DNA of 62,894 bases from Desulfuromonadaceae bacterium (lineage in GTDB: Bacteria; Desulfobacterota; Desulfuromonadia; Desulfuromonadales; SZUA-401), in NCBI GenBank assembly GCA_003246035.1, contig QKBP01000111.1, forward strand, positions 1 through 62,894, in the 5' to 3' direction. The translations under genes were made by a program, and so were the position numbers. The notes beneath the pieces were generated by a model. The model had not been told where the DNA came from, made no database searches, and saw nothing but the letters and a program-made list of their open reading frames with translations. This document shows positions 50,699-61,067 of this stretch, piece after piece (position 1 is the stretch's first letter; each line of letters opens with the position of its first letter).

Positions 50699-51472
50699 AT
50701 GGACCATCCCTGGCATGAGCATTTTCCCGGCCGGTTCGTTGAGGGTCGGTCGACGCTGCATCGGCTCGATCCGCGCAGCAAGCTGCTGGCCCTGCCGGCA
50801 CTGATCCTGGCCTGTTTCTGGCTTGAGGGGCTGGTGCCGCTCTGTGTGCTTGGCGGCGTGCAGCTCGGGTTGCTGCGTCTGGCTGGGATTCCGTGGCGTC
50901 AGATGCTACGCCTGGTCCGCTCACTGCGCTATCTGCTGCTGTTCACCCTGCTTGTCTACGTCCTCTTTACCCCTGGGTATACGCTCCTCGGGCTCTCCTG
51001 GCTCTCCCGCGACGGCCTGGTGACTGGTCTAACGGTCTGCCTTCAACTCGTCCTGGCGCTCGGTTTCTCGCTGCTGCTCTCGGTGACCACCTCGCCGGCC
51101 GCGCTGGCGACCGGGTTCGAGGCTCTGCTCTCCCCGCTGAAGCGTTTCCGGGTCCCCGTCGCTCAGGTCGGCGATTCGCTGCGCCTGGTGCTTTTTTTCG
51201 TCGATCAGCTCCTTGAGCGCCTCGCCACCCTGCGCCCCCGCCGCACCGACCCACCCGGGTTGCGGGCCAAGTTTCGCTGGGGGACGGAACTGCTCGGCGA
51301 ACTGCTCGCCGGTTTGCTGAACCAGGCGGAGTCTCTTGCTCAGAGGATTGCCGATGGCGACCCTCTCCCCTGGAGCGATGAGGTCAAGGCGCTCCCTGGA
51401 CTCCGCGTCAGGGACGTCGCCCTGCTGGTCTCGGTCGTGCTGCTGCTGGTGCTGCTCGGCGGGGGCGTCTGA
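50699..51472 (+). CDS. ecfT: EcfT/CbiQ-family transporter transmembrane subunit
   Basis: Energy-coupling-factor transport T component: about six hydrophobic segments (near 30-60, 80-100, 110-125, 235-255) and the cytoplasmic coupling region with RPRRTD. In complete ECF systems it links two EcfA ATPases to vitamin- or metal-binding S subunits; none of those is encoded here. 257 residues from ATG 50699. TGATG overlap with truA. The order ecfT-truA-rplM-rpsI matches the Firmicutes cluster, minus the ATPase genes. Confidence 0.86.
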   Translation: MDHPWHEHFPGRFVEGRSTLHRLDPRSKLLALPALILACFWLEGLVPLCVLGGVQLGLLRLAGIPWRQMLRLVRSLRYLLLFTLLVYVLFTPGYTLLGLSWLSRDGLVTGLTVCLQLVLALGFSLLLSVTTSPAALATGFEALLSPLKRFRVPVAQVGDSLRLVLFFVDQLLERLATLRPRRTDPPGLRAKFRWGTELLGELLAGLLNQAESLAQRIADGDPLPWSDEVKALPGLRVRDVALLVSVVLLLVLLGGGV

Positions 51473-52239
51473 TGCGTATCCAGCTGATCGTCGAATTCGA
51501 CGGGACCCGCTATGCCGGCTGGCAGCGCCAACGGAACGGGCTCTCTGTACAGCAGGTTGTCGAGGACGCTCTCGCGGAGCTCCTGGGGGGGGCGGTCAGC
51601 ACCGTCTCGTCCGGCCGCACGGATGCCGGGGTTCATGCCCTCGGGATGTCGCTCCACTTCGACACGGCGCGGGAGCTCCCCATGCGCGCCTACCGTGAAG
51701 GGCTCAACCGTCTGCTCCCGGAGGATGTCGCGGTCCGGTCGGCACGCCAGGTGGCAGACGATTTTCACGCCCGTTTTTCGACGCTCGGCAAGTGGTACCG
51801 CTACACCCTGCATAACGCCGAGGTGCGCAGTCCGGTTGTCCGACTGAACAGCTGGCATGTGCGCCGGCACCTCGATCTCACGGCGTTGCGTGCTGGTGCG
51901 GAGCTGCTGGTCGGCGAACACGACTTTGCCGCCTTTCGGGTCAGCGGCTGCGATGCCGCAACGACCGTGCGCCGTATCGACCGGATCCGGGTTGCGCGCG
52001 AAGGGAATCTGGTCCATATCGACGTGGTCGGGAGCGGCTTCCTGCGTTACATGGTCCGGCGTCTCGTCGGAACGCTGGTCGAGGTCGCGACGGGGGGGCG
52101 TTCGCCGGCCTCGTTACGCCAGCTGCTCGCGGAGCCACAGCTTCATCAGGCCGGCGCAACGGCGCCCCCGCATGGGCTTTGCCTGATGGCCGTGATCTAC
52201 CCGGGAGAAGACCGTGATTTCTGGGAAAATTTCCCTTGA
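51472..52239 (+). CDS. truA: tRNA pseudouridine synthase A
   Basis: Forms pseudouridine at positions 38-40 of tRNA anticodon arms. Catalytic Asp51 in SSGRTDAGVHALG; FDGTRYAGWQRQ at the N-terminus. 255 residues. Coupled to ecfT. Confidence 0.97.
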   Translation: MRIQLIVEFDGTRYAGWQRQRNGLSVQQVVEDALAELLGGAVSTVSSGRTDAGVHALGMSLHFDTARELPMRAYREGLNRLLPEDVAVRSARQVADDFHARFSTLGKWYRYTLHNAEVRSPVVRLNSWHVRRHLDLTALRAGAELLVGEHDFAAFRVSGCDAATTVRRIDRIRVAREGNLVHIDVVGSGFLRYMVRRLVGTLVEVATGGRSPASLRQLLAEPQLHQAGATAPPHGLCLMAVIYPGEDRDFWENFP

Positions 52240-52264
52240 CATCGTTGGGGGTATTGGATAGATT
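52236..52264 (+). promoter_or_regulatory. Sigma-70 promoter for rplM-rpsI
   Basis: Perfect TTGACA (52236-52241, overlapping the truA stop), 17-base spacer, TAGATT (52259-52264). Predicted start near 52271. Confidence 0.7.
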
Positions 52265-52316
52265 CACTGCTTCTGTGAGCCCCGAAAACATCACAAGAAG
52301 ATCGTAGCGAGGAATG

Positions 52317-52745
52317 ATGAGTACCGAAATTGCAAAGCAATCGGAGATCAAGCGCGACTGGCATGTTGTCGACCTTGATGGTCAGGTGCTGGGCCGTGCG
52401 GCCTCCCAGATTGCCCGTGTTCTGCGCGGCAAGCACAAGGCCATCTATACACCGAGTGTCGACGCCGGCGACTTCGTGGTTGTCGTCAATGCCGACAAAA
52501 TCAAACTGACCGGCAACAAGCTCAGTGACAAGATGTATCACCGTCACACCGGCTATCCCGGCGGTCTTCGTTCGCAGAACGCCGCGACGATGCTGGAGAA
52601 GAAGCCCGAAGACGTGATCCGCAAGGCGGTCAAAGGGATGTTGCCGAAGAACAAGCTGGGCCGCCAGATGCTCAAGAAGCTCAAGGTCTATGCCGGTCCC
52701 GAGCATCCGCACCAAGCTCAGCAGCCTAAAGAGCTGTCTGTTTAA
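52317..52745 (+). CDS. rplM: 50S ribosomal protein L13
   Basis: Early-assembling large-subunit protein. [29 protein letters not shown] and the C-terminal [15 protein letters not shown] are characteristic. 142 residues. ATG 52317 is spaced better from GCGAGGA than the adjacent ATG 52314. Co-transcribed with rpsI. Confidence 0.98.
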   Translation: MSTEIAKQSEIKRDWHVVDLDGQVLGRAASQIARVLRGKHKAIYTPSVDAGDFVVVVNADKIKLTGNKLSDKMYHRHTGYPGGLRSQNAATMLEKKPEDVIRKAVKGMLPKNKLGRQMLKKLKVYAGPEHPHQAQQPKELSV

Positions 52746-52762
52746 GGAGCAGGAGAGAGATG

Positions 52763-53155
52763 ATGGCTGAACAGCGTTTTTACGCCACCGGGCGCCGCAA
52801 GACTTCGGTCGCGCGCGTTTACATCCAGCCCGGTACTGGAAATATCATGGTCAACAAGCGGAACATCGACGAGTACTTCGGTCGCGAGACCTCGAAGATG
52901 GTGATCCGCCAGCCGCTCGAACTGACCGAGAATATCGGCAAGTATGATATCTTTGTGAATGTTCAGGGAGGAGGCCCGTCCGGCCAGGCCGGCGCCATCC
53001 GCCACGGCATCACCCGTGCCCTGCTCAAGGCCGACGAGGCCCTGCGCGGAACTCTGAAGAAAGCCGGTTTTGTTACCCGCGACAGCCGTATCAAGGAACG
53101 TAAGAAGTACGGTCTGCGTGGTGCGCGTCGGAGCTTCCAGTTCTCCAAGCGTTAA
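52763..53155 (+). CDS. rpsI: 30S ribosomal protein S9
   Basis: S9 with [30 protein letters not shown], and the C-terminal [17 protein letters not shown] that reaches the ribosomal P site. 130 residues. AGGAG precedes; ATG 52760 directly before is an alternative. Confidence 0.98.
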   Translation: MAEQRFYATGRRKTSVARVYIQPGTGNIMVNKRNIDEYFGRETSKMVIRQPLELTENIGKYDIFVNVQGGGPSGQAGAIRHGITRALLKADEALRGTLKKAGFVTRDSRIKERKKYGLRGARRSFQFSKR

Positions 53156-53180
53156 CCGCCGCTTTACGGATACTTTCGCA

Positions 53181-53209
53181 AAAAGGGAAACCCTCGGGTT
53201 TCCCTTTTT
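53181..53209 (+). terminator. Rho-independent terminator after rpsI
   Basis: AAAAGGGAAACCC (53181-53193) pairs with GGGTTTCCC and the T-run (53196-53209). argC starts 22 bases later without an evident promoter of its own in the gap. Confidence 0.88.
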
Positions 53210-53230
53210 GTTTACTCGAAAGGGGACATC

Positions 53231-54268
53231 ATGGTGCGCGTTGCAGTCATGGGAGCCAGTGGCTATACCGGGGTCGAGCTGTTGCGGCTACTCTGCCGGC
53301 ATCCCGAAGTCGAGATCACCGCGGTCACCTCGCGGCAGCAGGAGGGCAAAGCGATCTCCGAGAGCTTCCCCTCCCTGTACGGGGTGGTGGACCTGGTCTG
53401 CACGGCCGGGGACCCCGCCGAAATCGCTGCCGCGGCGGACCTGGTGTTCACCGCTCTGCCTCATCAGACGGCCATGGAGGTCGTCCCGCACCTGCTCGAG
53501 AGAGGGTGCAAGGTGGTCGATCTCTCCGCCGATTACCGCCTCAGGGATGCGTCCGTCTACGAGCAGTGGTACCAGCCGCATTCCAGCCCGGAACTGCTCT
53601 CCAGCGCAGTGTACGGTCTCCCCGAGCTGTACCGCGAACAGGTCCGTGGGGCATCCCTGGTCGCCAACCCCGGCTGCTACCCGACCAGCGTCGCCCTGGC
53701 GCTGGCACCGCTGCTGCGGGGCGGCCATGTTGACGTCGCCAGCCTGGTGATCGACAGCAAGTCGGGGACCAGCGGGGCCGGGAGAGGGGCTAAGGTCGGC
53801 AGCCTCTTCTGTGAGGTCAACGAGGCCTTCAAGGCCTACGGCGTGGCCGCGCATCGGCACACTCCCGAGATCGAGCAGACCCTTTCCCAGCAGAGTGGTC
53901 AGCCGGTCCGGGTCACCTTTACGCCGCACCTGCTGCCGATCAACCGGGGGATCCTCTCGACCTGCTACGCCTCCCTCTCGGAGACGCTCGACCTGAAGGC
54001 GCTGCATGCTTTGTATCGGGAGTGCTACGCTGCTGAGCCATTCGTGCGGGTCCTCCCGACCGGGAGGTTTCCTGACGTGGCGCACGTGCGGGGGAGCAAT
54101 TTCTGTGATATCGGATTGACCCTCGATGAACGCACCGGCCGGGTGATCGTGGTTGCCGCCATCGACAACCTTGTCAAGGGGGCCTCCGGCCAGGCGCTGC
54201 AGAACATGAACCTGATGTGCGGCTGGCCGGAAGAGACCGGGCTGCAGCAGTTGGCCCTCTGCCCCTAG
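53231..54268 (+). CDS. argC: N-acetyl-gamma-glutamyl-phosphate reductase
   Basis: NADPH-dependent third step of arginine synthesis. [14 protein letters not shown] at the N-terminus; catalytic Cys149 in NPGCYPTS. 345 residues. Other arg genes are absent from the window; agmatine-using genes at 21412-23321 are a separate pathway. Confidence 0.97.
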   Translation: MVRVAVMGASGYTGVELLRLLCRHPEVEITAVTSRQQEGKAISESFPSLYGVVDLVCTAGDPAEIAAAADLVFTALPHQTAMEVVPHLLERGCKVVDLSADYRLRDASVYEQWYQPHSSPELLSSAVYGLPELYREQVRGASLVANPGCYPTSVALALAPLLRGGHVDVASLVIDSKSGTSGAGRGAKVGSLFCEVNEAFKAYGVAAHRHTPEIEQTLSQQSGQPVRVTFTPHLLPINRGILSTCYASLSETLDLKALHALYRECYAAEPFVRVLPTGRFPDVAHVRGSNFCDIGLTLDERTGRVIVVAAIDNLVKGASGQALQNMNLMCGWPEETGLQQLALCP

Positions 54269-54283
54269 CTAAGGGAGGTCGTG

Positions 54284-54478
54284 ATGGACTGTCGCTCGCG
54301 CAAGGCCCCCGAGCATTGTACCTGTACCTATACCGGGTGCGAAAAACGCGGTCACTGCTGTGACTGCGTGACCTACCACCGTTCCCGTGATGAGCTCCCG
54401 GGGTGCTTCTTCACCCCGGGTGGAGAGCGGAGCTACGACCGCTCGCTGGCCCATTTTCTGCGCGATCGGAGCCGGTGA
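54284..54478 (+). CDS. Small Cys-rich protein, DUF6485-like
   Basis: 64 residues with eight cysteines: Cys3, Cys12, Cys14, Cys19, Cys25, Cys26, Cys28 and Cys41, then a conserved-looking YHR...ELPGCFF and SYDRSLAHF tail. I believe it belongs to the DUF6485 family; function unknown. The Cys pattern suggests zinc or Fe-S binding. ATG 54284 is five bases after GGGAGG. The next gene, a YgiQ-like radical SAM protein, starts four bases after its stop, so the two are likely co-translated partners. Confidence 0.8.
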   Translation: MDCRSRKAPEHCTCTYTGCEKRGHCCDCVTYHRSRDELPGCFFTPGGERSYDRSLAHFLRDRSR

Positions 54479-54482
54479 CGCG

Positions 54483-56285
54483 GTGACTCCCAGCGGCTTC
54501 ATTCCAACCTGCCGTGCGGAGATGGAAGCGCGGGGGTGGGACGAGCTCGACGTGCTGTTTGTCAGCGGTGACGCTTACGTCGACCACCCCGCCTTCGGAA
54601 TCCCGTTACTGGCACGCCTGCTCGAGGCCGAGGGGTTCCGGGTCGGGATCCTCGCCCAGCCCGACTGGCGCAGCCCCGAGGCGCTGCAGGTCCTGGGACG
54701 CCCCCGCTTGTTCGCGGCGGTCTCGTCCGGGGCGATGGATTCGATGGTCAACCATTATACGGCGCTGAAGCGGCTCCGCAGCGACGACGCCTATACCCCC
54801 GGTGGGCATGCCGGAGCCCGTCCCAACCGTGCGGTCATCGCCTATACGGCGGCCCTCAAGGGGGCGCATCGCGGGGTACCGGTCGTGATCGGGGGGCTCG
54901 AGGCGAGCCTGCGCCGTTTAGCGCATTACGACTACTGGGACAACAAGGTCCGGCGCTCGCTGCTGGTCGACAGCAAGGCCGACCTGCTGGTCTACGGGAT
55001 GGCCGAGCGCTCCCTGCTCGCGATCACCCGGCGTCTCGCCGCCGGCGAGGAGATCGCCGAGCTGCGGGACATCCGTGGCACGGCCTGGCTGGGCGATGCC
55101 CCGGACGGCGCCGTGCGGATCCCCGCCTACGAGGAGGTCGCCACCAGCCCAACGGCCTATCTCGAGGCTTTCCGGACGGCCGAGCGCCAGCACGATCCGC
55201 ACAGCTGCGAGCCGGTCTGCCAACCCCACGGCGCGCGGACGGTGGTGGTCATGCCCCCTGCCGATCCGTTGTCCGGCGACGAGCTCGACCGGATCTACCG
55301 CCTGCCCTTCAAGCGCCTTCCGCACCCCTCCTATCGCGAGAAGATCCCCGCCTACGAACAGATCCGTTTCTCCCTGACCAGCCATCGCGGCTGCTGCGGG
55401 GGATGTTCCTTTTGCGCGATCGCCGCCCACCAGGGGAAGGATATCCAGAGCCGCAGCGAGAGATCCCTGCTCGACGAGGCGCGCACGCTGCTGGATCATC
55501 CTGAGTTCGCCGGAGCGCTTTCGGACGTCGGCGGTCCGACCGCCAATATGTATGGCGTCCAGTGCGGTAACCCAGAGGCACGGCGACGCTGCCGGCGCAG
55601 CAGCTGCCTGCACCCGAGCCGTTGCCACAACCTCGTGAGCCACGGCAAGCGGGGCGTTCGCCTGCTCGAGCAGCTGCGCAAGCTCCCCGGGATCCATCAC
55701 GTGCCGGTTGCATCGGGGATCCGTCACGACCTGCTGCTCGATCAGCCCGACTACTTTCAAGCCCTCCTCAGTCATCATGTCGGGGGGTTGCTCAAGGTGG
55801 CCCCGGAGACGCTTGGCGCTTCGGCCGCCCAGACCATGGCCAAGCCGGGTCCGGAGGTCTTTGAGGCGTTTCTCGAGCAGTTCCGAAGGCATGCTCGGCA
55901 GTTGGGAAAACGCTACGGCATCGTCCCTTACCTGATCGCCGGTCATCCGGGATCGACCCTTGAGGACTGTCTCGACACCGCCATGTTTCTCAAGCGCCAC
56001 CGTCTTCGGGTCGAACAGGTGCAGATCTTCACCCCGACCCCGATGACCCGTTCGACCTGCATGTGGTACACCGGCGTCGATCCGCACACCGGCAAGCCCG
56101 TGCATGTCGCACGGAGCGACGCCGAGCGTCGCCTGCACAAGGCGGTGCTGCTCTTTCACCTCCCGGAGAATCGCAGGGAGGTCGAGGAGGCGTGTCGCAG
56201 GACGGGACGTCAGGGGGATCTGATGGTGCTGTATCCCGGAGGCGGCGGGAGGAGGACTCCCGGTAAGGCGAAGAGAAGAAGGTAG
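54483..56285 (+). CDS. ygiQ: YgiQ-family radical SAM protein
   Basis: Uncharacterised B12-binding-type N-terminal region (about 1-280), radical SAM core with Cys304-x3-Cys308-x2-Cys311 (CCGGCSFC), and a conserved C-terminal DUF3362-like part. Further cysteines follow in a RRRCRRSSCLHPSRC cluster around residue 380, as in the family. 600 residues from GTG 54483; longer in-frame starts overlap the small Cys-rich gene. Reaction unknown. Ends two bases from the convergent HD-GYP gene. Confidence 0.9.
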   Translation: MTPSGFIPTCRAEMEARGWDELDVLFVSGDAYVDHPAFGIPLLARLLEAEGFRVGILAQPDWRSPEALQVLGRPRLFAAVSSGAMDSMVNHYTALKRLRSDDAYTPGGHAGARPNRAVIAYTAALKGAHRGVPVVIGGLEASLRRLAHYDYWDNKVRRSLLVDSKADLLVYGMAERSLLAITRRLAAGEEIAELRDIRGTAWLGDAPDGAVRIPAYEEVATSPTAYLEAFRTAERQHDPHSCEPVCQPHGARTVVVMPPADPLSGDELDRIYRLPFKRLPHPSYREKIPAYEQIRFSLTSHRGCCGGCSFCAIAAHQGKDIQSRSERSLLDEARTLLDHPEFAGALSDVGGPTANMYGVQCGNPEARRRCRRSSCLHPSRCHNLVSHGKRGVRLLEQLRKLPGIHHVPVASGIRHDLLLDQPDYFQALLSHHVGGLLKVAPETLGASAAQTMAKPGPEVFEAFLEQFRRHARQLGKRYGIVPYLIAGHPGSTLEDCLDTAMFLKRHRLRVEQVQIFTPTPMTRSTCMWYTGVDPHTGKPVHVARSDAERRLHKAVLLFHLPENRREVEEACRRTGRQGDLMVLYPGGGGRRTPGKAKRRR

Positions 56286-56287
56286 CT

Positions 56288-58333
56288 TTAGGCGGCGACG
56301 TCGCTGTCGAAGACGCGCAGGAAGGCGGCGACGACATCCGGATCGAATTGACTACCGGCCATCTTCCGGATCTCCTCGATGGCGTCTTCGCGTAGCCGGG
56401 CATTGCGGTAGGGGCGGTCGGAGGTCATCGCGTCGAAGGCGTCGGCGACCGAGAGGATACGCGCCTCGGGTAGGATCTCATCTCCTTTGAGCCCCTTGGG
56501 GTACCCTTCGCCGTCGTATCGCTCATGATGCTGGGCGATGATCTCACTGATATTGCAGAGGAAGTGGATCGGTTCGAGGATTCTCTGGCCGATCTCCGGG
56601 TGTTTGCGCAGGATGTCGATGTCCTTGCGGGTCAGGACCTCGTTCTTGTGCAGCAGGTCGATGTCGATCCCGATCTTGCCGATATCGTGCAGGATTGAAG
56701 CCTGTTCGAGCATGCTCAGGGTCTGGTTCGGTATCCCCATCTCCTCGGCGATCGCCATGGCGTAACGGGTCACGCGCTCGGAGTGGCCACGGGTGTACGA
56801 GTCGTTGGCCTCGATGGCCGAGACCAGGGCCTGCACGGTGCTCAGGTAGGTGCGTTGCTGGTCTTCGTAGAGACGGGCGTTGTTGATCGCCACCGACGCC
56901 TGGGCCGCAATGGTCGAGACCATCTCGAGGTCTTCCGGGACGAAGCGGGTGCCATCTTCCTTGTTGGCGATCGTCAGGGTGCCGATGACGTCCCCCTTGA
57001 TCTTCAGCGGCGCGCACATCACCGATTCGCGCTCGAAGCCGAGCATCGAGCGCCGGTTGAACTCGCCCGATTCGTTGATGTCGCGGATCAGCAGCGGCTC
57101 CCCTTTTTCGATGACCCAGCGCGACACCCCGCCGGGTTTGAGCTGAATACAGAAATCGACCGGGATGCTTTTGGGGATGCCGGAGCAGGCCGCGACCTTC
57201 AGGTAGTGGCTCTCGCCGTCGAGCAGTAGAATGTAGCCGACCCGGGCCTTGAGGCACTCCAGGGATTTCTGCAGCAGCAGTTCGAACAGGCGCCCGATGT
57301 CCATGGTTGCGTTCAGGGCCAGACCCATCTTGTAGAGAGTGGAGAGTCGTTCGACGGTCTGGACCAGCGAGGTGTTCTTGCTTTCGAGTTCGCCGGCGAG
57401 GTCGGCGATCTTGAAGTTGGCCTCCTCGATCTCTTCGATCCGCTCCTCGAGGGTGATGTTGAGGTGCTCGATCTCCTTGAGACGATCCTCGAGGGTCAGG
57501 TTCATGGCCTGCAGCTCTTGCTGGTGTGCGAGCTGTTCCTGCTGCAGGACCAGCTCCTTCTCCTGGCGGACCTTGGTCGAGATGAGGTCATGGAGGCGCT
57601 TGGCCATGGCGTTGAACTTGACGGCCATCTGGTGCATCTCGTAGGACGAGGTGATCGACAGGTGGGCCTTCTCGAAGGCTCCCTCTTCGAGGCGCTTCAT
57701 GCCGTTGATCAGCTGGCGAAGCGGGTTCTCCACGTAGAAAAAGAAGAATGTGCTGATGGCGGCCACGGCCAGGACCAGCAGGGCGGCGAAAGTCAGCAGG
57801 CTCGTCTGGTACCCCTTGCTGCGCAGGGCCTCCAGGTAGTCGAGGGAGAAGACCGCATTGATCCGGCCGAGGGTCGACCTGGCGGAGTCGTGGCAGGCGT
57901 GACATTCCTGCGCGTTGGAAATTGACTTGATGCTGAAGAAGATCCCTTCGTCGCCGCTGATCGGGTCGTTGTCGGAGAAGGCGAGCAGCTGTCGCAGCAG
58001 TAGGGGAGGGAGAACCCGGCCGTCGTCGCCCGCGTCGCTGGAGTGCAGGACCTTGCCGGAATCGTCGAAGATGTAGAGTTTTTCCAGGGAGTTTTGATGC
58101 TTGACCTGTCGGAGTAGCGACTGGAGCTTCTCGTGCTTCCCCTCCTTCATCAGCATGACGATGCGGTCGTGGGCGGTTTCGGCCAGGACCCGACTGTGTT
58201 CCTGGCCGATATTGCTCAGGATGGAGTTCTGGGTGCTCAAGCTGACCCAGGTCACAACGCCCATGGTGAGCAGTACGGTCACCAGCACGAGGCCGAGGAT
58301 CTTGATTTTGAGTGTAATCGGTCGTCGTGTCAT
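56288..58333 (-). CDS. HD-GYP phosphodiesterase with haem-c periplasmic sensor, HAMP and GAF
   Basis: 681 residues, in order: transmembrane helix (about 9-31), periplasmic sensor (32-175) containing CHACH (144-148), a CxxCH c-type haem attachment motif, second helix (about 178-200), HAMP (200-255), coiled coil (265-330), GAF (about 345-495), HD-GYP (about 505-675) with His549-Asp550 (HDIGKIG) and Gly610-Tyr-Pro612. The catalytic motifs for c-di-GMP hydrolysis are intact. The haem site implies redox or gas (NO, O2, CO) sensing. No local cytochrome maturation genes. No promoter recognised in 58334-58457. Confidence 0.92.
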   Translation of the reverse strand: MTRRPITLKIKILGLVLVTVLLTMGVVTWVSLSTQNSILSNIGQEHSRVLAETAHDRIVMLMKEGKHEKLQSLLRQVKHQNSLEKLYIFDDSGKVLHSSDAGDDGRVLPPLLLRQLLAFSDNDPISGDEGIFFSIKSISNAQECHACHDSARSTLGRINAVFSLDYLEALRSKGYQTSLLTFAALLVLAVAAISTFFFFYVENPLRQLINGMKRLEEGAFEKAHLSITSSYEMHQMAVKFNAMAKRLHDLISTKVRQEKELVLQQEQLAHQQELQAMNLTLEDRLKEIEHLNITLEERIEEIEEANFKIADLAGELESKNTSLVQTVERLSTLYKMGLALNATMDIGRLFELLLQKSLECLKARVGYILLLDGESHYLKVAACSGIPKSIPVDFCIQLKPGGVSRWVIEKGEPLLIRDINESGEFNRRSMLGFERESVMCAPLKIKGDVIGTLTIANKEDGTRFVPEDLEMVSTIAAQASVAINNARLYEDQQRTYLSTVQALVSAIEANDSYTRGHSERVTRYAMAIAEEMGIPNQTLSMLEQASILHDIGKIGIDIDLLHKNEVLTRKDIDILRKHPEIGQRILEPIHFLCNISEIIAQHHERYDGEGYPKGLKGDEILPEARILSVADAFDAMTSDRPYRNARLREDAIEEIRKMAGSQFDPDVVAAFLRVFDSDVAA

Positions 58334-58457
58334 GAACTCTTAGACTTCGTTGTCTCTCTCTGTTTTCCAGACGGTCGAGCTCGATTGGCCACGATGCTGC
58401 AAATGGCTGTCGCGACGGCGAAAAGGCTGTGCCCTTCCGGTCAAGCCGCGGTGATTC

Positions 58458-58486
58458 TTGACAGGAGGGGGCACGCTCCCTAAGAT
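58458..58486 (+). promoter_or_regulatory. Candidate sigma-70 promoter for DUF2065 gene
   Basis: Perfect TTGACA (58458-58463), 17-base spacer, TAAGAT (58481-58486). Predicted start near 58493. Lies in the 247-base divergent gap beside the HD-GYP gene. Confidence 0.5.
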
Positions 58487-58580
58487 ACGCGCTTTCTGCA
58501 CTATGGGACAGTAAGATAATGTGCAATTTACCTGCCAAGCTCGGCGCTGGATACGTGCCGGCATCGTGTGGAGTCCGGGT

Positions 58581-58781
58581 GTGAATCTCGAATTTATTTT
58601 ATCGGTGATCGGATGCGTCCTTTTCGTCGAAGGGATGCCCTATTTTCTCTCGCCGTCATCCCTTAAGAGAGTGATGATCCAGGTTCTGCAGACCGATGAG
58701 AGGGTTCTGCGCCGGCTCGGGTTCACCCTGATGGTATGCGGGCTCCTGACCGTAGCGGCGGCGCGCTACCTCGTGGGGTGA
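58581..58781 (+). CDS. DUF2065 small membrane protein
   Basis: 66 residues: first helix LEFILSVIGCVLFVEGMPYF, conserved FLSPSSLKRVMIQV loop, second helix TLMVCGLLTVAAARYL. This two-helix pattern with EG..PF.SP is DUF2065; function unknown. GTG 58581 follows GGAG at seven bases. Confidence 0.84.
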   Translation: MNLEFILSVIGCVLFVEGMPYFLSPSSLKRVMIQVLQTDERVLRRLGFTLMVCGLLTVAAARYLVG

Positions 58782-58846
58782 AAAGCGTTGACTCGGCTCG
58801 GGGATTATGTTCTTTTGGGCGCCACTTCTTCAGGCGGACCGCGACC

Positions 58847-59881
58847 ATGCGACTGAGCGATTTTGATTTCGAGCTGCCGGACGAGCTGATCGCCCAGCAG
58901 CCCGCGCAGCGCCGCGACGCGTCCCGCCTCCTGGTCATGGATCGTCGCGATGGCGGGGTGCAGGACACCCAGTTCCCCGCGCTGGCCGACTATCTGCGCG
59001 CTGGAGATCTGCTGGTTCTCAACGACACCCGGGTCATGCCGGCGCGACTCTACGGTCTGAAGCCGACAGGCGGACGCGTCGAGGTGCTCCTGGTTCGCCA
59101 GCTGGACGACAGCGACGGTGACGAGTGGCTCGCCATGACCCGCGCCTCCAAACCTCTGCGCGAGGGGACGTGGCTGACGTTCGGTGATGATTTTAGAGCC
59201 GCAGTCGTCGATGCCTCGCACGGAGAGCTGCGCCGGCTCCGTTTTGAATGGAAGGGAGCGTTTTTCGACCAGCTGGAACGCTACGGCCGCATGCCTCTCC
59301 CCCCCTATATCCGTCGAGACGACGGGCAAGGCGACCGGGACCGCTACCAGACGGTCTTCGCACGGGAAGTCGGTTCCGTGGCGGCACCGACTGCCGGACT
59401 CCATTTCACCCCGGATATGCTTGCGGCGCTCACCAGCCGGGGGGTTGAAGTTCAGTTCCTGACGCTGCATGTCGGGCCCGGGACGTTTCAGCCGGTGCGT
59501 GTGGAGAATCTTTCGGAACATCGCATGCACCGGGAGTGCTACGAGATTCCCGGGGAGGTGGCCGAGGCGGTCGCCCGGGCCCGCAGGGAAGGCCGGCGGG
59601 TGGTGGCGGTCGGCACCACCACCACCCGAGCCCTCGAGTCCGCGTGCGACGCGACCGGGACGCTGCGTGCCGGGATCGGCGAGACCGAGATTTTCATCAC
59701 CCCCGGGTTCCGCTTTCGCGTTGTCGACGCGCTCGTGACCAACTTTCACCTCCCGCGCTCGACCCTGCTGATGCTGGTATCGGCGTTTGCCGGGCGTGAG
59801 CGGGTGCTCGCCGCGTATCGCCACGCCGTCGCACAGCGCTACCGTTTTTTCAGTTACGGTGACTGCATGCTGATCAAGTGA
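58847..59881 (+). CDS. queA: S-adenosylmethionine:tRNA ribosyltransferase-isomerase
   Basis: Makes epoxyqueuosine on tRNA using SAM as ribose donor. MRLSDFDFELPDELIAQQP start, NDTRVMPARL, PTAGLHFTP and VTNFHLPRSTLLMLVSAF are diagnostic. 344 residues from ATG 58847; the upstream in-frame opening to 58736 overlaps the DUF2065 gene. Next to tgt, its pathway predecessor. Confidence 0.97.
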   Translation: MRLSDFDFELPDELIAQQPAQRRDASRLLVMDRRDGGVQDTQFPALADYLRAGDLLVLNDTRVMPARLYGLKPTGGRVEVLLVRQLDDSDGDEWLAMTRASKPLREGTWLTFGDDFRAAVVDASHGELRRLRFEWKGAFFDQLERYGRMPLPPYIRRDDGQGDRDRYQTVFAREVGSVAAPTAGLHFTPDMLAALTSRGVEVQFLTLHVGPGTFQPVRVENLSEHRMHRECYEIPGEVAEAVARARREGRRVVAVGTTTTRALESACDATGTLRAGIGETEIFITPGFRFRVVDALVTNFHLPRSTLLMLVSAFAGRERVLAAYRHAVAQRYRFFSYGDCMLIK

Positions 59882-61018
<1,137 letters not shown>

Positions 61019-61067
61019 AACGTCGATGATGATTCCAATCGATACCAATTCCAAGGAGGAATGAACA

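Noticed and set aside
58334..58457. Promoter for the HD-GYP gene on the minus strand
   Set aside because: TTGACC is present but no -10 or sigma-28/sigma-54 element lies at the correct distance; left unassigned.
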